Below, piece after piece: positions 45,986-57,683 of a DNA stretch of 64,000 bases. Every line of letters begins with the position of its first letter. Within the stretch, counting starts at the first letter, position 1. The position numbers were made by a program, and so were the translations under genes. The notes under the pieces are model-generated. The model saw only the letters and a program-made list of their open reading frames with translations, did no database searches and was not told the origin of the DNA. Source of the DNA: Cycas panzhihuaensis. Lineage: Eukaryota; Cycadophyta. The DNA lies in NCBI GenBank assembly GCA_023213395.1, contig CM041465.1, positions 108,941,741-109,005,740 on the forward strand, read 5' to 3'.

Positions 45986-48284
45986 TTGTCATGTCGTTTA
46001 TGAGGTTTTCTACCTTTGTTAGAAGACCCTTCATATCACTTATTTCCATCGTCAGATTCTAATTCAACAATGGAGGGATATCCTTCTAACCAGGCATATC
46101 ACGCCTTTGCTTTGGGAACTCATGAGTTCCCCGTATCTATTTTGGGGTCCACCCAAGAAGGTGACGATCCTATCTACTACTTGGGTGACCAACATCACCC
46201 CCTTGACATCCATCCTTCTACCCATGCAGTAGAAGACCTATCTTCCCTTGAGGTTCACCATTCGATTAGTGATTCTTATGAGGATCGGCTTAAGGGGTCT
46301 ACGTCATTCGAGGTCCCATTCACCTCTTATGGTCACGTAGATACCCCTCCCTCTAACGTGGTTGAAGCTATTAGTGAGTGCTTTCGAGCGGCTTGTCTTC
46401 AATCACGTCCCAGGTGGTTTGAAGATGTTTTGCGTGGTGGAGTGCCTTCTTCGTTTGCTCTTATCCCACCTTCTTCATCCGCACCTGTGCCTCCCACAAC
46501 GAGTAACCCTTTCATTCCTGCGCATTCATTCCACTTGATTCCTACACCAACCTTGGGGATAAATGTCACACCTTCCATTCCTCGTCATGGTCCTAGTTCT
46601 TCAAGACCCTCTCACGATATGTCTTTCTCCTAGCTTGGGGTTAGCATACTTTTTTTGAGCCAAGCAAATATGCCACCTCCCAATGTGGCACATGTGTTTC
46701 CTAGTAGGCCTAGAGGTCCTACTAGCACTACCACCACTAGTCATGTGGGACCCGCTCCCATGTATCCCTAAAACTAACTTAATAGTTCTTCTCTTTACAT
46801 CCCCCCAGGTTATATCTCTCAATCTTGGGGGCATGGTAAAGGGAACCACCTTCCAGCTTATGGGGTGGACCCACTACACCCATTTGGGGTTGCACCACCT
46901 ACTAGTGGCCCATATGGGCAAAACCCGGTTCCACACCTTCCGTTTCCACCATCTAGCGTAGCCTCTTACGCTGTGCCTTTATAAGGGAACTTAGCTTCCT
47001 TTCAAGGTACTTATCCTTAAGCCCCTTTTCAACAAGGGGTGCTTTGCCAAGGAGGGATGGGTCTACCATCCCTATCTGTTCCTTGATCATTACCATTTTT
47101 CAATCCTATGGTCCATGCAAGGGCGCATCTCTTTATGGACTATCGATTGATTCCATTGTCCATTGAGGCGTTAAGGACCAACTTACCACCTTATCCCCCT
47201 GAAGTTCACAAATTTGATGGAACTTCGTGACAAGACATAGCTGAACATGTACGCAGTTTCTCTATAGTGTGCATAGATTACTGGGCTTATGACCACATAT
47301 TGATGAGGCTATTTCCACGATCTTTACAGGGTGATGCCCTTAAGTGGTTTTATTATCTCCCTGCCCACTCTATCTTCTCATTCCAATAATTGGTGGATGA
47401 ATTCATCAACTACTTTGATGTAGCTCATCCATTCGAATGTAGAATAAACTCCCTCCTTTTGCTCAAACAAGGTCATGATGAAATGAATTGTGACTTTGTC
47501 TGATGATTCCATGACCTCCTCCATTCCACCAAGGCTACCTTGCCTAAGGAATTGAAGAGGGATCTCTTCGTTAATGCACTACATTCCCAAGATGGGGGTA
47601 ACCACGTGCGACTCTGCTATCGCGAAGTGCTTAGCATTAGAGGCTATTGAGATCCAAGCCAGACTCAAAAGGCCTCTCGAGCCCTCATAACATCGTGAGG
47701 CACCTCTCTCAACTAAGGAAATTAAACCTTCACAACCCACCAAGTCTACTTCTCACCTGACTGAGAAGACTTTAAACCCCCTTACTTCTGCCATACACTC
47801 ATTCAAGCATACGATGAAGGAGTTTAAACTTCAAGCCCCTTTATCACCAATGACTAACAAACAAATTCAACAGGCTTCTCAAGCCACTCCTCCCAAGGGG
47901 GGTAATACCCAACCTTCTCAAGCAAGGAAAGTAGATCCTTCGCTTGAGAAGAAGTGGTGTTCCATCCACGGGGAGTGCTTCCATGATGACTCGTGTTGTT
48001 AGGTGCAACATCCTCGTGATACCCCACAACGTGATTCGTCTCCCAAGCGGGCCTTGAGGCCCAATCTTGATCAACCCATCCATAAGGATCCATTCCCCAA
48101 ACATGGGGAGCGTGATCACAATACTCAACAAAGAAACAACCAAAACTGGGGTAAATCCCCTAATTCTCACCCTTCACACGGTAGAGGGAAGGGTGTGTGA
48201 GATTCATCATCTTCCTCGTGTTCCCCTAACCGTCATACTCCTTCACCTTTACGATCCTGCAATAAGGGAAAAAAGGTAATTCAG
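45986..48284 (+). pseudogene. RE4 gag
   Basis: The conserved ATG is not preserved and a TGA (45999-46001 region) lies in the N-terminal segment. From LLEDPSYHLFP (about 46013) a 205-codon block is open. Capsid homology is at about 47200-47570 and the CX2HX4HX4C knuckle (CSIHGECFHDDSCC) at 47958-47999. A deletion near 47585 removes part of the capsid tail. Most similar to RE3 gag. Confidence 0.83.
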
Positions 48285-49264
48285 ATGCTTGAGGCTACTC
48301 CCCCATATGCCCTAACTTGGTCTCAAGCTGCGAAAGAGGCAGTTGGCACCTCTACATCTACATCACCCCTTGATCCTCCTCTGGAAATACCTTCACTTCC
48401 CAAGAATGTTCCCATCTGCCTCGGTTGCTTCGACTTTGGGAGAGCCCTTACCCAACCCACAGGGAAGTGTATGACATTTTCCGTAGTTGAAAAGCTTCAC
48501 ACCGTGGTCACCGGGATGTCCATCATGGACGTCTTGGAAAGCTGTCCTGAGTAACGAATGCTCCTTTTGGAAGCTTTAGGGTTAAACGATGCGCCCGTTC
48601 ACACTTTGGGCATTACCTAAGGTCGTCAACCCATCATCTCCTTTGATCCTAAAGATCTTCCCCCAGCCAGTGAAAGGGAGCACCAATGGAACTTCCCTTT
48701 CACATCACCATAGACACACCCGATTGTACTTTGTGAAGGACCATTGTTGACAATGGTTCTTCCGTTAATGCTATGTCCTTACGTGTCATGCAAGAGCTTG
48801 GCATCTCTGCCTTGGAACCCATTCCATGGCGATGTCAAGGCTACGATGGTAGCGAGAAGACTCCTTTGGGGTCTGGCTCAATACCTTTCACTCTCAAGGA
48901 TAGGACCATCCTCACTGACATCGTTGTCCTTGATGTACACATTGATTACAACCTCCTCTTGGATCGACCATGGCTTGACCAAATGGGAGCCGTGTGTTCC
49001 ACCCGTTGGGGGCAACTCAAGTTTGTCCATAATAGGCAAATAAGAGTTGTCCCCCACGAGCGACCACCCATGAAACAAACCAGACCACCCACTCAAGCAA
49101 GCCATGGCCATACAAAGGGGAGTAAAGGCCCTTCTACTCATGCCTCAACTTGTTCCATCGGTATTCCCAATCCTTTTATCCATGAAGAAGATCCCACATC
49201 TTCTTCTTCAAGTTTAACCCATTTTTCCCCTATTGGCATTGGAAACTATGGGTACCTCACCATG
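48285..49264 (+). pseudogene. RE4 protease and linker, cut by RE5
   Basis: MLEATPPYALTWSQAAKEA opens the region. The active site reads VDNGSSVNAM near 48747-48776, and the WLDQMGAVC block is near 48970-48998. The linker (HGHTKGSKGPSTHASTCSIGIPNP) is uninterrupted here, which helps to place the RE2 insertion in RE1. The sequence ends at GNYGYLTM at 49264 where RE5 starts. Confidence 0.83.
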
Positions 49265-51973
49265 TGGAAACGTGTCTACGTGATAGCTACCTAACTAAAT
49301 AGGAATGGTAAGAGCGGTTGATAATATGATCGAGAAAGGGACCTATAAGTAGGGCAAGTACTACGCAGGGCACCCTGTACGCCAGAGGGCGAGTTCAGGA
49401 CCTGCAAATGGAATATAGATACCAAAGGGTGATACCCCCACAAGAGGTGAGGAGGCGTAGGGTTAGCCTGGGTTGACCTAAGGGAAGGATCCTCCCATCC
49501 TTGGATGGCCAGAAGGGGAAGAAGAGAGACCTTCGAGGGTTTCCCTAGAGCAACAGGAAACAAGGAAGGATAGACAAGCAGGTAGCCTATGGACGGGCTC
49601 ACCTTGGTTGTCTGGCTAAGTGGGGAACCAAGGGAACGTAGGAGGGATGACCCAAGAAGGTGGGTCAAGGTATGTACAGGCAAACTAACCAAACAAACAA
49701 TAAAGAGGGAGGGAAGTTTGCATGGCAAAAAGGGGGGAAAAGGTGAGAGGGAAGGTTTCCTAAGACCTTTTCCTATGGCAAAAGAAGATGCAAGCAATAC
49801 AGTAAATAAAATATGAACCAAAGCAAGATTGATTCCCCTTTTTATTTCCAATGAGTTAATTACTACTATGTAAAGGAAATTCAAAAGGAAAGGGCGGCAA
49901 AGTGGATGAGAGTATATACCCGGGATGGAAGCGTGTCGTAATGGTGGCACTCCCAAGAGGCACCCAAAGCTACTCCACAAGGCGTAGCTGGTGTGAAGAG
50001 TCACGATAGATCAGAACGAGGGGCTTCCTTACCTTCCCCGAAAAAATACTAGAGTACCAAACCAAGGAAAGAAAGGGACCAAGTACTAGCAATAAATGAA
50101 GTATGAAAGTATAACATGAATGGAAGCGCTTACCAGCAAAGGAAGAAAGGGAGAAAGGTCCTTTGCACTTTCTGAACACCTGCAAGTAAATGACAACCTC
50201 CCCCCTTTCCAGAGAAAGGGTACTAGCATACAATGGAAAGATCCTAATAATACATGTCTATGCAAAATAAATATAAACTTAAACGCGTATATGTTAGTGT
50301 CAACACAATGATGATAATATGTAAAGGAGGACAACCAAAGTAAATGGAAAGTAACCGGTAGCCTCGGAGTGGCCCACCTCCCACAAAGAACAACACCAAC
50401 CTCCCCCAAAATCCATGAGGCAGCGAGGGTAAGGCTAAGAAAGATGGTTGGAAATAGTAGCAAGAGAGTTGAAAGGAGCCAAAGAGGACCTACGGCAAGC
50501 CAGGGTGCTATGAAGAGAAAATCAGGCTGCCAGGAAAGGAGTTGGGCAAAGGACAAGCAGTAGGGACTTACATGAGTTACCCAGGCCGAAGCACCAGCCC
50601 TTAAACCAGCGCTGCAACTCATGACAGCACTGATTTCAGCAGCTAAGGAAGGCCCAACAAACCTTTATCTGAGTGTCAAGGATAGCACGGGATAAGAGGG
50701 AAGGTTTGGGGGGCTAAAAGCCACTTGAGGAGCATGGAAGGTGGTACGGAATCCACCCAGCTCTCTCCCAAACCCTATGAAACCCCTCTTTGCTGTTACC
50801 TTGAGCAACAAATGCAGGTAAGGAGGCACTAATGACAGGAGTAAAACAACCCAATACAAAGAGGAAAACAACCTTCAAAAACCCAAGTAAGAGGACAAGC
50901 AAAATAAGGTATCAATTGAACAAGAAAATAACTCAAATCAATAAATATCTGAGAAGAGGAGGGAAGGCTCTTGCCTTAGTCAAAGGATGCTAAAGAGAGG
51001 CTGAGAAATCAGCCCAAAAACTATGGTATAGTAGGTTTGGAGCCCTGCTAATGGAGTTAGAGGAAGAACACCTACACTTAGAATGCTTGATGGCTGCCTG
51101 GGTAAGAATCCACTGAGATCTCTCCAAAGAATCCCTCTCCAAGGCGTGTGGAGGGATGCGAAGATGTCTTAGCCATACCAAAGGAGAGCTGGGTGCTGGA
51201 GGAGAGGCGCAGGTCCTGTAGCAGCAGTAGAGCAGCAGAGAATAGTAGAGCACAACGTGGTTTCCTTGAGGAGCAATCCAAAAAATGAACCCAAGTCATA
51301 AAAAATGAGTTAATGATGACTTAAATACCCAGCCCAAACCCTAAAGCGAGTGATTAGGGCGCAACTGGAGGCAAGTTATGTCACGAGACACATGGCAGTT
51401 TCGTAATAAATGCGAAAATGCCATAGTAGAATTTTAAAAAATAAATTAGAACAATCATCCTGCCACAAAATCCGCGGTACCGTGGAATTTACGGCGGTAC
51501 CATGAAATTCATGCAGTATTCACCGAGGAAAAACACGCCTGCATACCAAATTTAGGCTATGGGCAAATGACAAAAAAGCTAATGGGGGGCTGAGACATCT
51601 ACCCAAGGGCAAACAAGCCAACAAATGGGTCCAAAAGAGCAAAAATAGGATTCAAACGATGTGGAAAGTCAACCAAACAATGACGGGTCATCACACAGGT
51701 AGAGGTGGCACAAGTCAACTGGATCCTGGAGCGAGGAGGGCAGAATACAAGAAGTGGAATGGCCACCAGGGTGCCATACTTGTTGGGAGTGTGCCCCTAC
51801 TATAGTCATCATAGGCTAAATAAGTGTAGACGAAGGCAGAATCGTCTATAAGGTCACAAACATGCAAACATGCAAGCAAACACTCATCAAAAGAAAGCGA
51901 TGATAAGGTGAGAAACATACCTATACTTACCTGAGTCAGTAATTCCGTATCCATTCCCAGAACTTGGGAAACA
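49265..51973 (-). repeat. RE5 3' LTR (2709 bp)
   Basis: In element orientation it runs from 51973 (TGTTTCCCAAG) to 49265 (GTTTCCA). A TATA-like GGGTATTTAAGTC is at about 51318-51330, the GCGGTACC cluster at about 51470-51510, and the donor-like GAAG|GTAAGG at about 50026-50036. Confidence 0.9.
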
Positions 51974-51983
51974 CTGCCCCCTT
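51974..51983 (-). other. RE5 polypurine tract
   Basis: AAGGGGGCAG on the - strand next to the 3' LTR. Confidence 0.85.
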
Positions 51984-52386
51984 GGCAGTAGAGCCTCGCC
52001 CCTCAAAAGCTTGGTGCGATGGCGAATGCTGGCAGGACAACTGTCAGTAGCACATGCACATATAGATATATCAATCAAGACCATAATAGTAGGCAAGGGT
52101 GCCAGTGAGTGTCATGATGGAATGCGTGGATACGAAAGTGGCGGTGGAGACAACATAGGGGCTACTTGTGAGCCACCTGAGAACTGACTGGAAAAATGAA
52201 AAAGGCGAGGGGGCTGCCCCCACCACAAAAGATGCAGAAAGATGTGCATAACCAAGTAAAAGAGTAAGCAAGGGGTAGGCACCATAGTTTAACCTCATTA
52301 GTGGCCAGATTTTAGAGGTGCGAACGGGTCGCAATGCGAAGTGTGAGATGACCTAGGGCTCGGGCGACAGGGTGACCAGACAAGCC
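51984..52386 (-). other. RE5 3' untranslated region
   Basis: No gene seen. The conserved 20-nt box is at 52282-52301 (- strand), and a GGGGGCAGCCCCC hairpin at about 52207-52221. Confidence 0.45.
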
Positions 52387-52809
52387 TTAGGGATGGTCAG
52401 CAAGGAGAGGGAGGCGACAATCAAGGATGAGGTAAACAAGACTATCTGCCTCAGTGTTGAGGGCCCGAGGGATATGCTGGATATTAACAGAAGAGAAGCG
52501 GGCCTGGAGAGATCTGGTAGCAGAAGCAAGAGTCCTCAAGTGAGGGCATCGTACCTGGTAAACCTGAGTGAGATGAGACACCACAACTTGAGAGTCGCAA
52601 AGCAAAACGATGGATCCGTGATGGAAACGGAGAGCATCAATAAGGGCTTCAATAATAGCTATATATTCAGCTTCATTGTTAGTAGCCTCCTGGAGGAAGA
52701 TCCCAGAGTGCAGGAGATCGTGTTTAGAAGGGCTGCAGAGAATCCATGCAGCAGCAGAAAGTCCAGGGTTACTGCGGCTTCCACCATCAGTAAAGATGTA
52801 GATGGACAT
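52387..52809 (-). CDS. RE5 free-standing RNase H, intact
   Basis: A 140-aa RNase HI-type protein from ATG 52809 to a stop at 52387. The start was chosen because RE2 and RE3 have an ATG at the same place and give exactly the same 423-nt length; in-frame ATGs at 52818 and 52827 are alternatives. Key residues are Asp8 (FTDGGSRSNPG), Glu48 (ATNNEAEY), Asp72 (LLCDSQVVV), His112 and Asp122 (QHIPRALNTEAD). This D-E-D-H-D set and spacing match active type-1 RNases H. There is no signal peptide or membrane segment. It lies outside pol, 3' of integrase and of the antisense gene, just before the polypurine tract. It likely works in the virus-like particle on RNA:DNA hybrids, but packaging and expression are unproven. 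The closest relatives (plant, bacterial or archaeal-type) need a phylogeny. Confidence 0.88.
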   Translation of the reverse strand: MSIYIFTDGGSRSNPGLSAAAWILCSPSKHDLLHSGIFLQEATNNEAEYIAIIEALIDALRFHHGSIVLLCDSQVVVSHLTQVYQVRCPHLRTLASATRSLQARFSSVNIQHIPRALNTEADSLVYLILDCRLPLLADHP

Positions 52810-53321
52810 GGGTGACATAAAAGTCATGATCGTCAATAAATAATGAAAGCAATACTCGAAAGGCAAGCAAAAAGTGGCCGTGAAGGGTAGGAGGACCTAG
52901 CAATGAGGTTACCCAGGGCGAGAGCAAGCGGTCTGATCACCATCAGAGAGTGGTCAGAGGAAAAAGCCTCCGGGGGCGCTAAAAGGTTGCTTTGGAAAGC
53001 GAAACATGCCCCCAGACGGGGGATCATCCCCTTTAGGGACCCCAAGAGAGAGAAAGGACTGTAGAAATGAGTCCAGGGTGACGAAACGAGCTAAACGATT
53101 ATAAACTCAGGCATGCACAGGAGTGGCACATAAAACGAGATAGAAAGGCCCAAGGAAAAAGTGCAAAAAATGAGGCACCATAAATGCACCTATGAGAAAG
53201 CACAAAAATGGTGTCAAGAGAGCATAACGGGCAATAGGGCCAGAAGGCAAAGGTAATCAGGAAAATGAGGCCCCAACACCGTCATGAGCCAAAATGTAAG
53301 AAGTGCCTGTTGGGGCCCCCG

Positions 53322-53333
53322 CCTATATAAGGA
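53322..53333 (+). promoter_or_regulatory. TATA box of the RE5 antisense gene
   Basis: CCTATATAAGGA with the same flanks as in RE2 (GGCCCCCG before, AATC and ATTCATTTTC after), about 670 nt before the coding block. Confidence 0.72.
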
Positions 53334-53824
53334 AATCAAACGGGAAATGGATTCATTTTCACCAACTCTCATGAGAAACTAGAGCCATTCCCTTACGCAG
53401 TGGAGCGCCGCCCAACTTCAGAGGCACACAAGGAGAGATCAGATCGTTCAATCAGAGAGCGGAGAGAGCCGGCGGGATAGATAAGATGAGATGGTGACAA
53501 CGAGACCGGATCCAGTGAGTGGATGTCACTAAACCTAACCCATTTCAAAGTTTTAATTTCATTGGTTTTTGTAGTTTTTTGTATGATTTCAGTGCCCCTT
53601 ATGGGCAATCAGAGGCCTCTCAGACTCCGAATCGGACCCAAAAAGAGGCGGGAACCTGGGCATTAGGGAGCCCTGGTCCTGGTGGGCCCCACGGGGTCCA
53701 CCAAAAGAAAATTTTTTATTTTTCGGGGGACAAATCCCCCCTTTTGGGGGGTCACCATTCATACTGCAGCAAAGATCACGGTGCCACGATCATTACCGCG
53801 GGGCCCGATCACCGCGGGACCCGA

Positions 53825-53854
53825 GCTGAACTTAGCAGTACCACTAAGTTCAGC
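53825..53854. repeat. RE5 inverted repeat, related to the RE2 palindrome
   Basis: GCTGAACTTAG and CTAAGTTCAGC form a perfect 11-bp stem around CAGTACCA. It is at the position of the RE2 28-bp palindrome. Confidence 0.7.
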
Positions 53855-53998
53855 GCGGTACGAAGGCAGAAAAAAGAGAAAACAGGATACGAGGGCCAAA
53901 AGAGCCTCAAATCCTAGACAGAGAGAGTTGAGAGAGAGTAAGGAGTGCTGATAACTGACATGAAGCTAACTTTGATCATTTTTGATGTGGATAGGCTA

Positions 53999-55890
53999 TC
54001 ATCACGGTGGATAACTGTGAGAATGTAGGTATGGCTATGTTGAGTTACATGGACATGGCGTCCCAAGAGGACAGGGAGATCCTGCAGAGGTGTGGCCTAT
54101 ACAAGGCCCTCAAGACACCTTAGTATGCATCAGATCAGAGGTTATTGGTTGACATTGTATCCCATTAGGATAAGAGGAGACATGTATTCCACCTACCTCA
54201 GGTAGGTGATGTGATGGTTACGCTGAGAGATATACGGCGGATACTGGGAGTACCGATGACTGGGAGGCCAATGAGACTGGGGACACTGCCTAGCATCGAG
54301 GCAACCTTGTTCTTCATAGTACTTAATAGGTAGGAGCAGAGGGGAGCTCCCCTCTAGATGATGCTGATGTCAAGGATTCCTCGGGTGAGGAAGCTGATTA
54401 TACTATGTGTTCTGTTCCAGATTTCCTAGAAACAGAACTATAGGATGATACCGGGTGGTTGGTTGGATGCAGTACGCCACTGTGAAGCAGGTGAGAGGAT
54501 GGACTAGGCGACCCTGATAGCCGCGAACCTCATCGCCCAATTAGATACTATCAAGATGACCGGTAGAGGTGGGTTGTCATACAGTACACTGCTGCAATGT
54601 TGGTTCTTTGATTATTTCACAGAAGTGGCACTAGCGGGAGGACCACAACCCATCACATAGCGGGCCCTGATGGTCCATAGGTGGCAAACTCGGTTGAGAG
54701 GGACAGAGGATCGAGCCCATATCTAATGATTGGTGGAGGCGACATCACTGGACCTCCTCACCCTACCAGACTACATAGCAGAGCCATATAAGACGGTGAG
54801 GTGGGATAGTGATGACAAGGCGAGCAGAGTAGGAGCGCCCGCAGGCGATGACGATGGTGACGACGAAGATGATGGAGGAGATGGGACCGGCCCATCATGA
54901 CCTGCAGGGGAGGTAAGTCCTTCAGGGATGGCAGGAGGAGCAGAGGGTCCATCTAGGGTTGCCAGAGGAGAGGCAGGCCCATCAAGAGCACCAGATGAGA
55001 GTAGGGGGCCAGTGACCAGGGCCCGCAGACTATGGATCGTGAGGGGATCCAGAGGGACGAGAGTTGAGACGGTCCCTACGAGGAGGGAGGCCCAGGCAAA
55101 GGAGGTGCTTAAGGATGAGATGCCCGCAACTGGCGGAGAGCCAGGAGGGGAGGATGTTGCACGACCAGAGGAGCTGGCGACCACAGCAGGTGAGACCTAA
55201 CCATTTCCTAAGTCGTTTGGCATCTAGATATATATTTGATTTGATTTAATCATGGTATATGGTGAGATATGTACTAACGCATGGCATGTTGTATTGGCAA
55301 GTGCATTAGAGATCCAAAGATTGATAGAGGCTATGGTGAGGGAAGTATTCCCTCAGGTATATGTAGAGGGGTAACTACCCATCCAGGCAGGAGATGAGCC
55401 TAGAGCAGCAGGTGCCCACATGGAGGCATTCGCCCTGTTGGTGAGGGTGAGAGGCATATGGGCCGCAGAGTCCCAAGAGCACGTGACATTCTGGGGAAAA
55501 CTGCAGGAGGAGCGAGATGAGGTGAGGTGCGAGAGGGATGAGCTACACAGATGGGTGCAGGCCCTAGAGGCACATGGCAGAGTAGGCGGAGATGCCGAGA
55601 GCAGAGTCTAGATAGCGGTACTTATGGAGCATCTCAGAGTGACAAAGGAGGGACTCTGAGGAGAGAGGGATCGTATCCAGGCCCGATACGATCAGTTGGT
55701 GGCTCAGATGGCATCGAGGTTGTGCTGGAGCAGGACATATACCCACACGACGACGAAGACCCCGAGAAGACAACGAGACGAGGGGAGCAAGGCAGGCAGC
55801 TCGCGGAGGCCCAGGAGGAGCCTCGAAGGGATGTGGTCCCCGGGAGAGGGATCACACAGACTGAGAGATGGTACTCCAGGAGTGGGGTAG
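53999..55890 (+). pseudogene. RE5 antisense spliced gene, PMD-like
   Basis: Opposite to RE5 gag-pol. Exon 1 (to 55189) holds MLSYMDMASQEDREILQRCG near 54040, HVFHLPQVGDVMVTLRDIRRILGVP at about 54184-54258, RVRKLIILCVLFQIS near 54385, and GGLSYSTLLQCWFFDYF near 54570-54620. An acidic Asp/Gly tract (about 54810-54890) and a basic RGPVTRARRL segment (about 55012) follow. A 111-nt intron separates exon 2, which carries FPQVYVEG, then ERDEVRCERDELHRWVQALEAHG (about 55513-55575) and ERDRIQARYDQLVA, probably coiled coil, ending at TAG 55888. Stops are numerous and mostly TAG for Gln or Trp. The Asp/Gly tract suggests an acidic surface or chromatin contact, but no function can be assigned. Confidence 0.68.
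55190..55300 (+). other. Intron of the RE5 antisense gene (111 nt)
   Basis: Donor CAG|GTGAGA is a good consensus. A perfect TACTAAC branch-point motif lies at 55272-55278. The acceptor aligned with RE2 (CAG) reads CAA here, so splicing in this copy may shift by one base. Phase 1 as in RE2 and RE3. Confidence 0.7.
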
Positions 55891-56543
55891 CAGTAGAGTA
55901 GGATATGTATATATTTGGCTTTGACAGGGGAAAGCACGGGTCTCTAGGGGGTCATATATAGGATCATATGATTATACCCCCCCTACAAGAACACCAGCTT
56001 CCCATATGTATGATGTGACATGATTTTTGCATGTACATATATATGGGGTAATTGGAACCCTATTTTGACATGAGATGCTATGTATATATCATGTGTGGAT
56101 GACATGTATGTTTATTTTGTATGTTATGAATGTTATGCTATGAATATTTTGTTGTATGACGTACACATTCCCTTATATGTATAGTTATATGTCTAACAGG
56201 AGCACACACACACGTCGTGAGTGGAGACGATAGAGAGGTGTGAGGTTAGAGGATAGAGCAGCATACACGTCTACGGAAGAGCATAGCAGAATATGCGAAG
56301 GAAACGGTAGGTAAGAGAGAGGAGCGACGATGCTCCAAAGTGTCGTCCTGATTGGGGAATGCCCAAGTAGGAAGACAAAAGTTCCTGAGAAGGTACGGGA
56401 ATGCAAGTTCCGTAGAAGGAACCAGAAAGAAGAAGAAGGATCCATCTTAAATTGCCATTCTACCCGTGGTTGGGAAGAATGGGGACAACCTAAGATGGTA
56501 GTTTAGGCTCATTTCAGAGCAGGGCGAAGGGATCGCCAAAAGA
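55891..56543. other. RE5 spacer between antisense gene and integrase
   Basis: No gene on either strand. It contains TACATATATATGG-like AT runs (about 56033-56045) and the conserved TAGTTTAGGCTCATTTC block near 56500. Confidence 0.45.
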
Positions 56544-57683
56544 TCATACGTAAAATTTCTTAAGGAATCTCCCATTAACGGCTTGCTCAAATTCAAGCCC
56601 TTCTAGGATGGCTATCTTGTAGGCACCATTACTAAGGGATTCGATAATGATGAAAGGACCAACCCATCGGGGTTTGAACTTGGTCAAGCGATCATGGAGA
56701 TACTCGAGCTTGAAGACGTGGTCCCCAGGAAACGAAGGACAAGAATGAAGGTGTTTATCGTAGGTCCTTTGTGAGCAAGCTTTGGATTTCAGGTTAGCCT
56801 GATAAGCGGCTAAGCATCTCTCATCCAAAGCCTCGAGGTCCAGAAGACGAGCCAGAAGGATCGACTCTTCGTCGATGAGACCTCGAAGGGAGACTCGCAA
56901 GGAAGGAATCTCCACCTCCAACAGGAGTACCACCTTGGTACTGTAGACCAAGGAGAACGGGGTCATTCCCGTGGCAGAATGGATAAAGATGTGGTAAGCC
57001 CACAAAGTAGAGGGTAGCTGAAGGTGCCAATCCTTTTGGGACTGAGCAATGGTTTTCTTGAGAATGTTGACGAGAGTCTTATTGAAAGACTCCACTTGGC
57101 CATTTGCCTGAGGGTAGTAAGAGGAGGAAGTCTTATGAGAAATTTTAAACTTGTCATAAAGTTCATCCATTTCCTTATTACAGAAAGGAGTTCCATTGTT
57201 AGTGATTAGGATGTCTAGAATCCCAAAACGGTAAATGATGTGTTGGTAAATGAACGTGGCTATCATTTTACTAGGGGTGGTGATCAAGGGGATGGCCTCT
57301 GCCCATTTAGTAAAATACTCTGTGGCAGTCAAGATAAACTTGTGCTACGATAATGAAGGCAGGGAGATAGCCCCAATGAGGTCTAGTCCCCACTGAGCAA
57401 AAGGCCATGGTGAAACAATAGGATGCAGGGCCTCGGAAGGCACATGGGAGATGTTGGCGTGTTCATGACATCGCTGACATTTCAAAGCAAAGGCGTCAGC
57501 GTCCTTGAAAAGGGACGGCCAGAAATAGCCCATGCGAAGGATCCTCTGAGCCATCGACTGGCCCCCAAAGTGACCTCCATAAATACCATGGTGGCATTCG
57601 CGAAGTACTTGGTTAGCTTCGTCAGTAGTGACGCAACGGAGGAGGATCCCATCGAAGGACCTCTTGTACAATACCTTGTCCAT
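56544..57683 (-). pseudogene. RE5 integrase, catalytic Asp replaced
   Basis: A frame of about 380 codons with one TAG (between ISLPSLS and HKFILTATEYF, near 57343). The zinc finger is complete here: CHHGIYGGHFGG at its front and CQRCHEH at its back. In the core, the first Asp (WGLDLIGAI) and the Glu (QVESFN) remain, but the second catalytic Asp reads Asn (ITNNGTPF, codon at 57198-57200, GAC to AAC). The C-terminal domain ends NGRFLKKFYV. A dead enzyme unless supplied in trans. Confidence 0.9.

Larger units (their letters stand above)
43088..49264 (+). mobile_element. RE4: Tat-like element, 5' part only, cut by RE5
   Basis: It inserted in the same orientation into the antisense-gene intron of RE1. 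The 5' LTR, PBS, gag and protease are in the window. It is interrupted in the linker before RT by RE5 at 49265; its RT and everything downstream must lie past position 64000. Candidate target duplication on the left is CTAGG (43083-43087). There is no polypurine tract before this LTR, which shows that it is a 5' LTR and not the 3' LTR of RE1. Confidence 0.86.
52810..53998. other. RE5 divergent interval and antisense leader
   Basis: No coding signal. It contains a TTTATAATC motif (- strand, about 53096-53109), the antisense TATA box (53322-53333), a C6-TTTT-G6 hairpin (about 53737-53752) and the 11-bp-stem inverted repeat at 53825-53854. Confidence 0.45.
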
